Assembly: GCF_031348265.1 (NCBI RefSeq)
Contig: NZ_CP133771.1
Location: forward strand, 7,254,001 to 7,318,000
Source: Streptomyces collinus
GTDB taxonomy: Bacteria; Actinomycetota; Actinomycetes; Streptomycetales; Streptomycetaceae
Reading direction: 5' to 3'
DNA: 64,000 nt
How positions within the stretch are numbered: position 1 is the stretch's first letter; each line of letters starts with the position of its first letter. The notes beneath the pieces were generated by a model. The model made no database searches. It saw only the letters and a list, made by a program, of their open reading frames with translations, and had not been told where the DNA came from. A program made the translations under genes and the position numbers. This document shows positions 9,466 to 17,220 of the stretch, in pieces.

Positions 9466-12000
9466 CTAGGAGGACGCTGCCGACACCTGCGTCGCGAAGG
9501 CCAGGTGTCCGTCCTCGACGTCCACCGTCACCCGGCCACCCTCCTCCACCCTGCCGTCCAGCAGCAGGCGTGACAGCTCGTTGTCCACCTCGCGCTGGAT
9601 CGTTCGGCGGAGGGGGCGGGCGCCGTACTCCGGCTCGTAGCCGCGGTCGACCAGCCACTCCACCGCGCGGTCGGTGAAGGTCACCGTGATGCCCTTGCCC
9701 TGCACGAGGGAACGGGTGCGGTCCAGCAGGAGGTTGGTGATCCGGCGCAGCTGCTCCGTGGTGAGCTGGCGGAAGACGACGATCTCGTCGATGCGGTTGA
9801 GGAACTCGGGGCGGAAGTGCTCGCGCAGGGGCCGCAGGATCTGCTCGCGGCGGGCCTCCTCGTCCGCGTCGGCGCCGCCCGCGGCGAAGCCCGTCGTGGC
9901 GCCCCGGCGGGTGATGGCCTCGGAGCCGAGGTTGCTCGTCATGACGATGACCGTGTTGCTGAAGTCCACCGTGCGGCCCTGGGAGTCGGTCAGCCGGCCG
10001 TCGTCGAGGACCTGGAGCAGGATGTTGAAGACGTCCGGGTGGGCCTTCTCCACCTCGTCCAGCAGCAGCAGCGAGTACGGGTGGCGGCGCACGACCTCGG
10101 TGAGCTGGCCCGCCTCCTCGTGGCCGACGTAGCCGGGCGGGGCGCCGACCAGCCGGCTGACGGTGTGGCGCTCCTGGTACTCGCTCATGTCGAGCCGGAC
10201 CATGCGGTCCTCGCTGCCGAACAGCGCCTCGGCGAGCGCCCGGGCCAGTTCGGTCTTGCCGACGCCCGTCGGGCCGAGGAACAGGAAACTGCCGATCGGG
10301 CGGTCGGGGGCCGCCAGCCCGGCGCGGGAGCGCAGCACCGCGTCCGAGACGACCCGCACCGCCTCGTCCTGGCCGACCACCCGCTGGTGCAGGTGCTCCT
10401 CCAGCCCCAGCAGCCGGTCCTTCTCCTCCTGGGTGAGGCTGGCGACCGGGATGCCCGTCTGCCGGGACACCACCTCGGCGATCGACTCGGCCCCGACCAC
10501 CAGGTCCTGGCCCTCGTCGACCTCGCCCTCGCCGCCTGCCTCGGTGATCCGCTGCTTCAGCTCCACGATCCGGTCGCGCAACTGGGTGGCCTGCTCGTAC
10601 TGCTCGTCGGCGACGGCCTGGTCCTTGTCCCGGGTCAGCTGCTCCAGCTCCCGCTCCAGGGCCCGTACGTCCGTGCCCTTGGTCCGGGCCCGCAGCCGCA
10701 CCCGCGCACCGGCCTGGTCGATGAGGTCGATCGCCTTGTCGGGCAGGCGGCGGTCGGTGAGGTAGCGGTCGGACAGCTCCACGGCCGCGACCAGGGCCTC
10801 GTCGGTGTAGCGGACCTGGTGGTGGGCCTCGTAGCGGTCCTGGAGGCCGCGCAGGATCTCGATGGCGTCCGCGGCGGTCGGCTCCGGCACCATGATCGGC
10901 TGGAAGCGACGGGCCAGCGCCGCGTCCTTCTCGATCCGGCGGTACTCCTCCAGCGTGGTGGCGCCCACGATGTGCAGCTCGCCCCGGGCGAGGGCCGGCT
11001 TGAGGATGTTGCCGGCGTCCATGGAGCTGCCGTCGCCGCCACCGGAACCGGCGCCCACGACCGTGTGCAGCTCGTCGATGAAGATGATCAACTGGTCGGA
11101 GTGGGCGCGGATCTCGCCCACGATGTTGTTCATCCGCTCCTCGAAGTCACCCCGGTAGCGGGTGCCCGCGACCACGCCCGTGAGGTCCAGGGCGACCACG
11201 CGGCGCCCGATCAGCACGTCGGGCACGTCCGCCTCGGAGATGCGCTGCGCCAGCCCCTCCACGATGGCCGTCTTGCCGACCCCCGCGTCACCGATCAGCA
11301 CCGGGTTGTTCTTGCCGCGCCGGGACAGGACCTCGACGGTCTGCTCGATCTCCTGGTCCCGGCCGATCACCGGGTCGATCCGGCCCTGCCGGGCCAGCTC
11401 GGTGAGGTCACGGCCGTACTTGTCGAGGGTCGGCGTGTTCGTCGGGCGCGGACGCTCGGACTGGGGGACCTCCGGCGCCTCGGGCGGCTCGGAGGGGGCG
11501 AAGCGGGCCGCGTTGAGGATGTGCCCGGCGGCGGAGTCGGGGTTCGACGCAAGAGCGCTCAGCACGTGCTCCGGGCCGATGTAGCCGTAGCCGCGGGCCC
11601 GGGCCATGTCGTGCGCGTCCAGCAGGGCCCGCTTGGCGGCCGGGGTGAGGGAGAGCGCGGTCGGCGGCGGGGCGTCGTCCGGGGTGTGCTGGGTCGGCCC
11701 CGACCGGTCGTCGATCTGCGACGCCAGCGAGTCGGGGTTCGCACCGGCCTTGGTGAGCAGGGTGCGGGTGGGTTCCGTGGCGAGTGCCGCCCGCAGCAGA
11801 TGCTGGGTGTCGAGGTCCCGGCTGCCGTGCTCGGCGGCGTACTGGGCTGCGCCGCGGACGAGCTCCCGGGCCGGCTGGCTGAGCAGCCGCCCGAGATCGA
11901 TCTGCCGGGGACCGGGGCGCGGTCCGCCGAAGAAGCGTGCGAGGAATTCTCCGAAGGGATCCGAGCCGTAGCCCTCCGGGCTGGTGAAGCCGCTGCTCAT
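9466..12000 (-). CDS. ClpC-like AAA+ ATPase, Clp unfoldase subunit
   Basis: This 844-residue two-ring AAA+ unfoldase has an atypical 60-residue Gly/Pro-rich N-terminal leader, a Clp N-domain (about 60-170), AAA1 with Walker A GDAGVGKT (237-244) and FIDELHTVVGAG, a short UVR-type middle domain (EQATQLRDRIVELKQRI), and AAA2 with GPTGVGKTELARA and LLLDEVEKAHPDV. The short middle domain marks it as ClpC rather than ClpB. The ClpP-docking position, LGF in typical ClpC proteins, reads TTGFAAGG, so the first hydrophobic residue is lost. The true start is the ATG at 12000; upstream codons are Arg-rich noise. It lies apart from any clpP gene and is probably a second, specialised ClpC. Confidence 0.88.
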   Translation of the reverse strand: MSSGFTSPEGYGSDPFGEFLARFFGGPRPGPRQIDLGRLLSQPARELVRGAAQYAAEHGSRDLDTQHLLRAALATEPTRTLLTKAGANPDSLASQIDDRSGPTQHTPDDAPPPTALSLTPAAKRALLDAHDMARARGYGYIGPEHVLSALASNPDSAAGHILNAARFAPSEPPEAPEVPQSERPRPTNTPTLDKYGRDLTELARQGRIDPVIGRDQEIEQTVEVLSRRGKNNPVLIGDAGVGKTAIVEGLAQRISEADVPDVLIGRRVVALDLTGVVAGTRYRGDFEERMNNIVGEIRAHSDQLIIFIDELHTVVGAGSGGGDGSSMDAGNILKPALARGELHIVGATTLEEYRRIEKDAALARRFQPIMVPEPTAADAIEILRGLQDRYEAHHQVRYTDEALVAAVELSDRYLTDRRLPDKAIDLIDQAGARVRLRARTKGTDVRALERELEQLTRDKDQAVADEQYEQATQLRDRIVELKQRITEAGGEGEVDEGQDLVVGAESIAEVVSRQTGIPVASLTQEEKDRLLGLEEHLHQRVVGQDEAVRVVSDAVLRSRAGLAAPDRPIGSFLFLGPTGVGKTELARALAEALFGSEDRMVRLDMSEYQERHTVSRLVGAPPGYVGHEEAGQLTEVVRRHPYSLLLLDEVEKAHPDVFNILLQVLDDGRLTDSQGRTVDFSNTVIVMTSNLGSEAITRRGATTGFAAGGADADEEARREQILRPLREHFRPEFLNRIDEIVVFRQLTTEQLRRITNLLLDRTRSLVQGKGITVTFTDRAVEWLVDRGYEPEYGARPLRRTIQREVDNELSRLLLDGRVEEGGRVTVDVEDGHLAFATQVSAASS

Positions 12001-12179
12001 GGGCCTTCCGTTCCCGGCGTCCCCGGCGCGCGGGCGGGGGACGCCCTCGCTTGTCGACGTGCCGGGGTCGGGTAACCCGGGTGGCAGCCGGTTACACCTG
12101 GGGCGCGCTCGTACAACACCTTCGCACGATCGTCGGCGAGGGGCACCTTTGGGATGTGTCCGGATAATTCCGCCGGGTG

Positions 12180-12947
12180 TCAGCGTGCGGTCAGGATCCT
12201 CGGTCCCGAGTCCGTGATCGCCACCGTGTGCTCCGCGTGGGCCGCGCGGGAGCCGTCGTTCGTCTTCAGGGTCCAGCCGTCGGGGGCCGCGTGAAAGTCG
12301 TCCGTGCCGCCCGCGACGACCATGGGCTCGATCGCCAGCACCATGCCGTGCCGCAGTCGCATGCCGCGCCCGGGGCGGCCCTCGTTCGGCACCCCGGGGT
12401 CCTCGTGCATGCGGCGGCCGATGCCGTGGCCTCCGAAGCCGTCGGGGATGCCGTAACCGGCGCCCCGGCACACCGTGCCGATGGCGTGGGCGATGTCGCC
12501 GATGCGGTTGCCGACGACGGCCGCCCGAATACCGGCCGCGAGGGCCCGCTCGGCGGTCTCGATCAGGCGGAGGTCCGCCGCGCGCGGGGTGCCCACGACG
12601 AAACTGAGCGCGGAGTCGCCGACCCAGCCGCCCAGTTCGGCGCCGAAGTCGATCGAGACGAGGTCGCCGTCGCGCAGGCGGTAGCGGCCCGGGATGCCGT
12701 GCACGATCGCGTCGTTGACCGAGACGCAGAGGACGGCAGGGAAGGGGGTCGGTGCGAAGGACGGGCGGTATCCCAGGAAGGGCGAGGTCGCGCCCGCCTC
12801 GCGCAGTACGCCGTGTGCCACCTCGTCCAGCTCCAGCAGCGAGACGCCCACGTCGGCGGCCTTCTGTGCGGCCGTCAGGGCACGGGCGACGACTTGGCCC
12901 GCCTCGTACATCGCGTCGATAGAAGTGTCTGTCTTCAGCTCCATCAT
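12180..12947 (-). CDS. map: Methionine aminopeptidase type I
   Basis: This 255-residue pita-bread-fold metallopeptidase removes N-terminal Met from nascent proteins. All five metal ligands are present: Asp in SIDFGAE, Asp in VGDSALS, His in GGHGIGRRMHEDP, Glu in AIEPM and Glu in AHAEHTV. It lacks the zinc-finger N-terminal extension. The start is ATG at 12947 (a second ATG follows at 12944); a TATAGT -10 element ends seven bases upstream, so the transcript is probably leaderless. It diverges from a small XRE regulator with only 33 bp between start codons. Streptomyces normally also have a map in the ribosomal-protein locus, so this is likely an extra, regulated copy. Confidence 0.92.
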   Translation of the reverse strand: MMELKTDTSIDAMYEAGQVVARALTAAQKAADVGVSLLELDEVAHGVLREAGATSPFLGYRPSFAPTPFPAVLCVSVNDAIVHGIPGRYRLRDGDLVSIDFGAELGGWVGDSALSFVVGTPRAADLRLIETAERALAAGIRAAVVGNRIGDIAHAIGTVCRGAGYGIPDGFGGHGIGRRMHEDPGVPNEGRPGRGMRLRHGMVLAIEPMVVAGGTDDFHAAPDGWTLKTNDGSRAAHAEHTVAITDSGPRILTAR

Positions 12948-12954
12948 GCCAATT

Positions 12955-12973
12955 ACTATACCGGTATTAGAAT
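12955..12973. promoter_or_regulatory. Compact divergent promoter and operator of map and the XRE gene
   Basis: The perfect dyad ATACCGGTAT occupies 12958-12967. It overlaps TATAGT (minus strand, 12960-12955), the -10 for map, and touches TATTAG/TAGAAT (plus strand, 12965-12973), the -10 for the regulator. Both -10 boxes place the start point at or beside the A of an ATG. A dimeric repressor on the dyad would block both genes. Confidence 0.6.
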
Positions 12974-12980
12974 GGGGTTC

Positions 12981-13232
12981 ATGGTGCGCACCCCTCTCAC
13001 CCCCGAAGAGCGCGAACGCGGCGAGCGGCTCGGCAAGCTGCTGCGTGAGGCGCGTGGCGGCCGGAGCATGACGGAGATCGCGGCGAGCGCGGGCATCTCC
13101 GCGGAGACCCTCCGGAAGATCGAGACCGGCCGGGCACCGACCCCGGCCTTCTTCACGGTCGCCGCGCTGGCCGGAGTCCTCGGGCTGTCCATGGACGACC
13201 TGGCCGGACAATGCGTCCTGGTGCCCCTCTGA
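12981..13232 (+). CDS. Small XRE-family transcriptional regulator
   Basis: This 83-residue DNA-binding protein is essentially one Cro/C1-type helix-turn-helix: RLGKLLREARGG, then SMTEIAASAGISAETLRKIETG, then a hydrophobic helix FTVAALAGVLGLSMDDLAG. There is no ligand-binding domain. The ATG at 12981 gives a leaderless transcript from TAGAAT (12968-12973); an in-frame ATG at 12972 would add three residues. The divergent arrangement and shared palindrome suggest that it represses itself and the map gene. A nested inverted repeat follows its stop. Confidence 0.85.
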   Translation: MVRTPLTPEERERGERLGKLLREARGGRSMTEIAASAGISAETLRKIETGRAPTPAFFTVAALAGVLGLSMDDLAGQCVLVPL

Positions 13233-13257
13233 GGAACCCGCGCCACGCGTGAAAACT

Positions 13258-13299
13258 CCCCGTAGCACGTCCGTAACACGACTGGTGTTGCCTACGGGG
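13258..13299 (+). terminator. Nested inverted repeat downstream of the XRE gene
   Basis: CCCCGTAG (13258-13265) pairs with CTACGGGG (13292-13299). Inside lies AACAC-gactg-GTGTT (13275-13289). There is no U-tract, so it could be a factor-assisted terminator, or a regulatory dyad for the gene starting at 13331, which is only 32 bp away. Confidence 0.45.
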
Positions 13300-13330
13300 C
13301 GGAATGCTCCGGCCTCACGGGAGTTGAGCG

Positions 13331-14896
13331 ATGGCGGCGGATCAACTCCCGGTTGAAGTCGGTGAGTTCGCGACCTACCTGGACGGCCTGCTGGCACGCC
13401 TCGACCCGTCCGGCGGCTGGTGCGCGGTGTTCTGGCAGCGCGACCCGGAGGGCATGCGGGCCTGCCTCGACGGGCGCGAGATGCCGCCCTGGGACGTGGT
13501 CGAGGCCCTGCTGCGGGATCTTGCCGGGCAGTACGGCCCGGGGGGAGCCGGCCCGGAGACGGACCGGGCCCGTGCCCTGCACGCCGCGGCGCTCGCCGCG
13601 TACGACGGCCGGCCCGGGGGTCGCGACGCCCTGGGCGACCGCCTCGACGTCATGCTGCGCGAACAGAGGTACGCCGCCGAACGCCAGGCCGCCCTGGCCC
13701 GCCACCTGACCTTGGCCACGACCCGCGAGCAGGCGGACGCCCTGCGTCTGGACCTGGCCTGGGCCCGTGACGACCACGAACGGGCCGTGGCGCGCTGCGC
13801 GGAACTCCGGGCGCGGATCGCCCACCTGGACAGACGTGACCAGGAGGTCCTCCCGAGGGTGTGGGAGGACGCCGCCGCCAGACCGTCCAGGGCTGGTGAC
13901 GGGTACGAGCCCGGGGCCCCGCGGACCGGGACCGGTGCCGCCGACCGGCACGGTGCCGGAGACCTGGGGGCCGGGCGGCGCACCCCGCAACACTCGACGA
14001 GCCGGCCTGCCCCGTGGGATGCCGCCGCTCCCAGCCCCCCGGCCGCCGGCTCCACCCCCGCCGCTCCCGGACCCCCAGCCGCCGCCACCGGCTCGGCCGC
14101 CGGCCTCCCGGCCCCCGGCTCCACCCCTGCCGCCCCCGAACCCCCCACCCCCAAGCAGCGCAAGCGGCGTCGCGGCGGTGCTCGTTTCGCCGGGATGGTG
14201 GACGAGGGTGCCGCAGCCGTTGCCGTGCCGCCGGCCGGCGTCGTGCCGGAGCTGCACGTGCCCGCCCCCAGGGCCCCCGGCCGTACCCCACGCGGCGCGC
14301 GCTTCGCCGGGGCCGCCGAGGAGGCGGTGGTCGAACGCGCGGCACCGGAGGCCGGCCGGCCCGGGGACGCGGAGCTGGCCGAGGTCGGACGGACCGTCGA
14401 TCTGCTGGCCCGGCTGCGCGGCGAGGGGCGCAGCGGGGAGGCCCACGCGTTGCTGACCGAGGTCGCCTCGTGGGAGCCCGCCCGGTTTCCGCTGCTCGCG
14501 GAGCGCCTGCACCGCGCCGGGCTGGACGCCGACTGGCAGACCCTGCTGTGGGAGGCCGCCTCGCTGCCCGCCGGGCGGCTGGTCGCCGCCGCGGACGCGC
14601 TGGTCGCGGCCGGGCGGGCGGGGGACGGACAGCAGATGCTGCGGCAGGGGATCGCACGGCCGCCCGGCGAGGTCGGGGACGCCGTCCTCGGCCTCGCCAC
14701 CGAGGGGCGCCACCGCGAGGTGCGCGTGCTGCTCGACGCGTACGTGAGGGCCCGGACCCCCGAGGAAGCCGCCCGCAGTGCCGCACCAGACCCGCGGCGC
14801 CTCGTGCCGCTCCTCCTGGAGGCCGCCCGGGGTGTGTCGGACGAACGCAGCTGGGATCTCGTGCACGCCCTGCGGGTCGCCGGATACGCCGCCTGA
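13331..14896 (+). CDS. Large low-complexity protein with helical ends, function unknown
   Basis: This 521-residue protein has no signal peptide. Residues 1-165 are helical and end in a likely coiled coil (RLDLAWARDDHERAVARC). Residues 190-275 are a Pro/Ala/Thr-rich linker. Two copies of a basic GARFAG motif follow (RGGARFAG near 279 and RGARFAG near 322), and residues 350-520 form a repeated helical region with LLARLRGEGRSGEAHALL that resembles TPR/HEAT-type repeats. Database names such as UL36-like tegument protein for such proteins only reflect the Pro-rich linker. It precedes the ureide cluster by 170 bp but has its own leader, so a functional link is not established. Confidence 0.8.
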   Translation: MAADQLPVEVGEFATYLDGLLARLDPSGGWCAVFWQRDPEGMRACLDGREMPPWDVVEALLRDLAGQYGPGGAGPETDRARALHAAALAAYDGRPGGRDALGDRLDVMLREQRYAAERQAALARHLTLATTREQADALRLDLAWARDDHERAVARCAELRARIAHLDRRDQEVLPRVWEDAAARPSRAGDGYEPGAPRTGTGAADRHGAGDLGAGRRTPQHSTSRPAPWDAAAPSPPAAGSTPAAPGPPAAATGSAAGLPAPGSTPAAPEPPTPKQRKRRRGGARFAGMVDEGAAAVAVPPAGVVPELHVPAPRAPGRTPRGARFAGAAEEAVVERAAPEAGRPGDAELAEVGRTVDLLARLRGEGRSGEAHALLTEVASWEPARFPLLAERLHRAGLDADWQTLLWEAASLPAGRLVAAADALVAAGRAGDGQQMLRQGIARPPGEVGDAVLGLATEGRHREVRVLLDAYVRARTPEEAARSAAPDPRRLVPLLLEAARGVSDERSWDLVHALRVAGYAA

Positions 14897-14974
14897 CCGG
14901 CGACGTCACGCCCCGGGCGACTCACCCACAGGAGTGCGAATCGCGCAATGCCCCGCGGGTTGGCGACGATGGTC

Positions 14975-15003
14975 TTGGCAACCCCGTGCCAGAGGCTTAC
15001 GTT
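14975..15003 (+). promoter_or_regulatory. Sigma-70-type promoter of the ureide cluster
   Basis: TTGGCA (14975-14980) and TACGTT (14998-15003) are spaced by 17 bp. The start point would be near 15010, about 57 bp before the first gene of the cluster. Confidence 0.6.
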
Positions 15004-15010
15004 CGTGGCT

Positions 15011-15035
15011 CTACGGCCCGCTTCTACGGGCGTAG
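15011..15035 (+). promoter_or_regulatory. Dyad at the start of the ureide cluster transcript
   Basis: CTACG-g-CCCG (15011-15020) pairs with CGGG-CGTAG (15027-15035), with one unpaired G. It lies exactly at the predicted transcription start, where it could be an operator (for instance for the PucR protein encoded downstream) or a 5'-UTR hairpin. Confidence 0.4.
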
Positions 15036-15066
15036 AGGCGCAGACGTCGCGTCGAAGGAGCAGCTC

Positions 15067-15909
15067 ATGGCCAACGTCGTACGTGCCGCCCTGGTCCAGG
15101 CCACCTGGACCGGCGACACCGAGTCCATGGTGGCGAAACACGAGGAGCACGCCCGCGAGGCGGCCCGCCGGGGCGCGAAGATCATCGGTTTCCAGGAGGT
15201 CTTCAACAGCCCCTACTTCTGTCAGGTCGAGGAGCCGGAGCACTACCGCTGGTCCGAGCCCGTCCCCGACGGGCCGACCGTGCGGCGGATGCGGGCGCTC
15301 GCGCGCGAGACCGGCATGGTGATCGTCGCGCCGGTGTTCGAGGCGGAGCAGCCGGGCTTCTACTACAACACCGCGGCCGTGATCGACGCCGACGGCACCT
15401 ACCTCGGCAAGTACCGCAAGCACCACATCCCGCAGCTCAAGGGCTTCCGCGAGAAGTTCTACTTCAAGCCCGGGAACCTCGGCTGGCCCGTCTTCGACAC
15501 GGCCGTCGGCAAGGTCGGCGTCTACATCTGCTACGACCGCCACTTCCCGGAGGGCTGGCGCCAGCTCGGCCTGGCCGGCGCCCAGCTCGTCTACAACCCC
15601 TCGGCCACCCACCGGAGCCTGTCGTCCCACCTGTGGCGGCTGGAGCAGCCCGCGGCCGCCGTCGCCAACGGGTACTACATCGCCGCGATCAACCGTGTCG
15701 GGCAGGAGGAGTACGGGGACAACGACTTCTACGGCACGAGCTACTTCGTCGACCCGCGCGGGCAGTTCGTGGGGGACGTCGCCAGCGACAGCGAGGAGGA
15801 GCTCGTGATCCGGGACATCGACCTCGACCTCATCGAAGAGGTACGGCAGACGTGGGCCTTCTACCGCGACCGCCGTCCCGACGCCTACGAAGGGCTGGTT
15901 CAGCCGTGA
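15067..15909 (+). CDS. Nitrilase-superfamily beta-ureidopropionase / N-carbamoyl amidohydrolase (copy 1)
   Basis: This 280-residue cytoplasmic enzyme is predicted to hydrolyse N-carbamoyl-beta-alanine or a related N-carbamoyl amino acid to the free amine, CO2 and ammonia. The nitrilase triad is clear: Glu in GFQEVFNSPYF, Lys in KYRKHHIPQ and Cys in ICYDRHFPEGWR. NDFYGTSYFVDP is typical of the ureidopropionase/N-carbamoylputrescine branch. AAGGAG sits 7 bp before the ATG. Its stop overlaps the next gene's start (GTGA), indicating translational coupling to the aminotransferase that would consume its beta-alanine product. A close paralogue is encoded at 18942. Confidence 0.88.
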   Translation: MANVVRAALVQATWTGDTESMVAKHEEHAREAARRGAKIIGFQEVFNSPYFCQVEEPEHYRWSEPVPDGPTVRRMRALARETGMVIVAPVFEAEQPGFYYNTAAVIDADGTYLGKYRKHHIPQLKGFREKFYFKPGNLGWPVFDTAVGKVGVYICYDRHFPEGWRQLGLAGAQLVYNPSATHRSLSSHLWRLEQPAAAVANGYYIAAINRVGQEEYGDNDFYGTSYFVDPRGQFVGDVASDSEEELVIRDIDLDLIEEVRQTWAFYRDRRPDAYEGLVQP

Positions 15910-17192
15910 CCAACGACCTCCTGGGCCGTCACCGGGCCGTGCTCCCGGACTGGCTCGCCCTCTACTACGAGGAGCCCCTCGAGATCACCCACGGCGAGGG
16001 CCGCCACGTCTGGGACGCGCAGGGCAACCGGTACCTCGACTTCTTCGGCGGCATCCTCACCACCATGACGGCGCACGCGCTGCCCGAGGTGACCAAGGCG
16101 GTGAGCGAGCAGGCCGGACGGATCATCCACTCCTCCACCCTGTACCTCAACCGCCCGATGGTCGAACTCGCCGAGCGCATCGCCCAGTTGAGCGGCATCC
16201 CGGACGCCCGCGTCTTCTTCACCACATCGGGCACCGAGGCCAACGACACCGCCCTGCTGCTCGCCACCGCGTACCGGCGCAGCAACACCATCCTCGCGAT
16301 GCGCAACAGCTACCACGGCCGCTCCTTCAGCGCCGTCGGCATCACCGGCAACAGCGGCTGGTCCCCGACCTCGCTCTCCCCGCTCCAGACGCTGTACGTG
16401 CACGGTGGCGTGCGTACCCGCGGCCCGTTCGCCTCCCTCAGCGACGACGCCTACATCGCGGCCTGCGTCGACGACCTGAAGGACCTGCTCGGCCACACCC
16501 GCCCCCCGGCCGCGCTGATCGCCGAACCCGTCCAGGGTGTCGGCGGGTTCACGGCACCGCCGGACGGGCTCTACGCCGCCTTCCGCGAGGTGCTGCACGA
16601 GCGCGGCATCCTGTGGATCGCCGACGAGGTGCAGACCGGCTGGGGCCGCACCGGCGAGCACTTCTGGGGCTGGCAGGCCCACGGGCGCAACGGACCGCCC
16701 GACATCATGACCTTCGCCAAGGGCATCGGCAACGGCATGTCCATCGGCGGGGTCGTCGCCCGCTCCGAGATCATGAACTGCCTGGACTCCAACAGCATCT
16801 CCACCTTCGGCGGCACCCAGATCACCATGGCCGCCGGCCTCGCCAACCTCAACTACCTGCTGGAACACGACCTCCAGGGCAACGCCCGGCGCGTCGGCGG
16901 CCTGCTCATCGAACGGCTGCGGGCGGTCGCCGCGCACGTCCCGGCCGTACGGGAGGTACGCGGCCGCGGCCTGATGATCGGCATCGAGATCACGAAACCG
17001 GGGACCGACGAGGCCGATCCGCAGACCGCGGCGGCCGTGCTGGAGGCGGCCCGCGAGGGCGGCCTGCTGATCGGCAAGGGCGGCGGGCACAACACCAGTT
17101 CGCTGCGCGTCGCCCCGCCGCTGTCCCTCAACGTCGCGGAGGCCGAGGAGGGCGCCGCGATCCTCGAGAACGCTCTGCGGAGCATCCCGTAG
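15906..17192 (+). CDS. Class III PLP-dependent aminotransferase, probably beta-alanine:2-oxoacid
   Basis: This 428-residue fold-type I enzyme belongs to the AGXT2-like class III family. TSGTEANDTALLLAT binds the cofactor phosphate, ADEVQTGWGRTG holds the Asp facing the pyridine nitrogen, and the Schiff-base Lys is in TFAKGIGNGM near residue 278. In this operon it probably converts beta-alanine or 3-aminoisobutyrate to a semialdehyde after carbamoyl removal. The start is a GTG overlapping the stop of the upstream amidohydrolase, which is why a longer upstream frame was not taken. Alternative substrates such as omega-amines cannot be excluded. Confidence 0.88.
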   Translation: MTNDLLGRHRAVLPDWLALYYEEPLEITHGEGRHVWDAQGNRYLDFFGGILTTMTAHALPEVTKAVSEQAGRIIHSSTLYLNRPMVELAERIAQLSGIPDARVFFTTSGTEANDTALLLATAYRRSNTILAMRNSYHGRSFSAVGITGNSGWSPTSLSPLQTLYVHGGVRTRGPFASLSDDAYIAACVDDLKDLLGHTRPPAALIAEPVQGVGGFTAPPDGLYAAFREVLHERGILWIADEVQTGWGRTGEHFWGWQAHGRNGPPDIMTFAKGIGNGMSIGGVVARSEIMNCLDSNSISTFGGTQITMAAGLANLNYLLEHDLQGNARRVGGLLIERLRAVAAHVPAVREVRGRGLMIGIEITKPGTDEADPQTAAAVLEAAREGGLLIGKGGGHNTSSLRVAPPLSLNVAEAEEGAAILENALRSIP

Positions 17193-17220
17193 CAGTGCAC
17201 TGAGCAAGGGGCCCGCCATC

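Noticed and set aside
9817..12075. 752-codon plus-strand frame opposite the clpC-like gene
   Set aside because: It is a shadow of the AAA+ gene; composition is dominated by Val/Gly/Arg/Leu and there is no domain.
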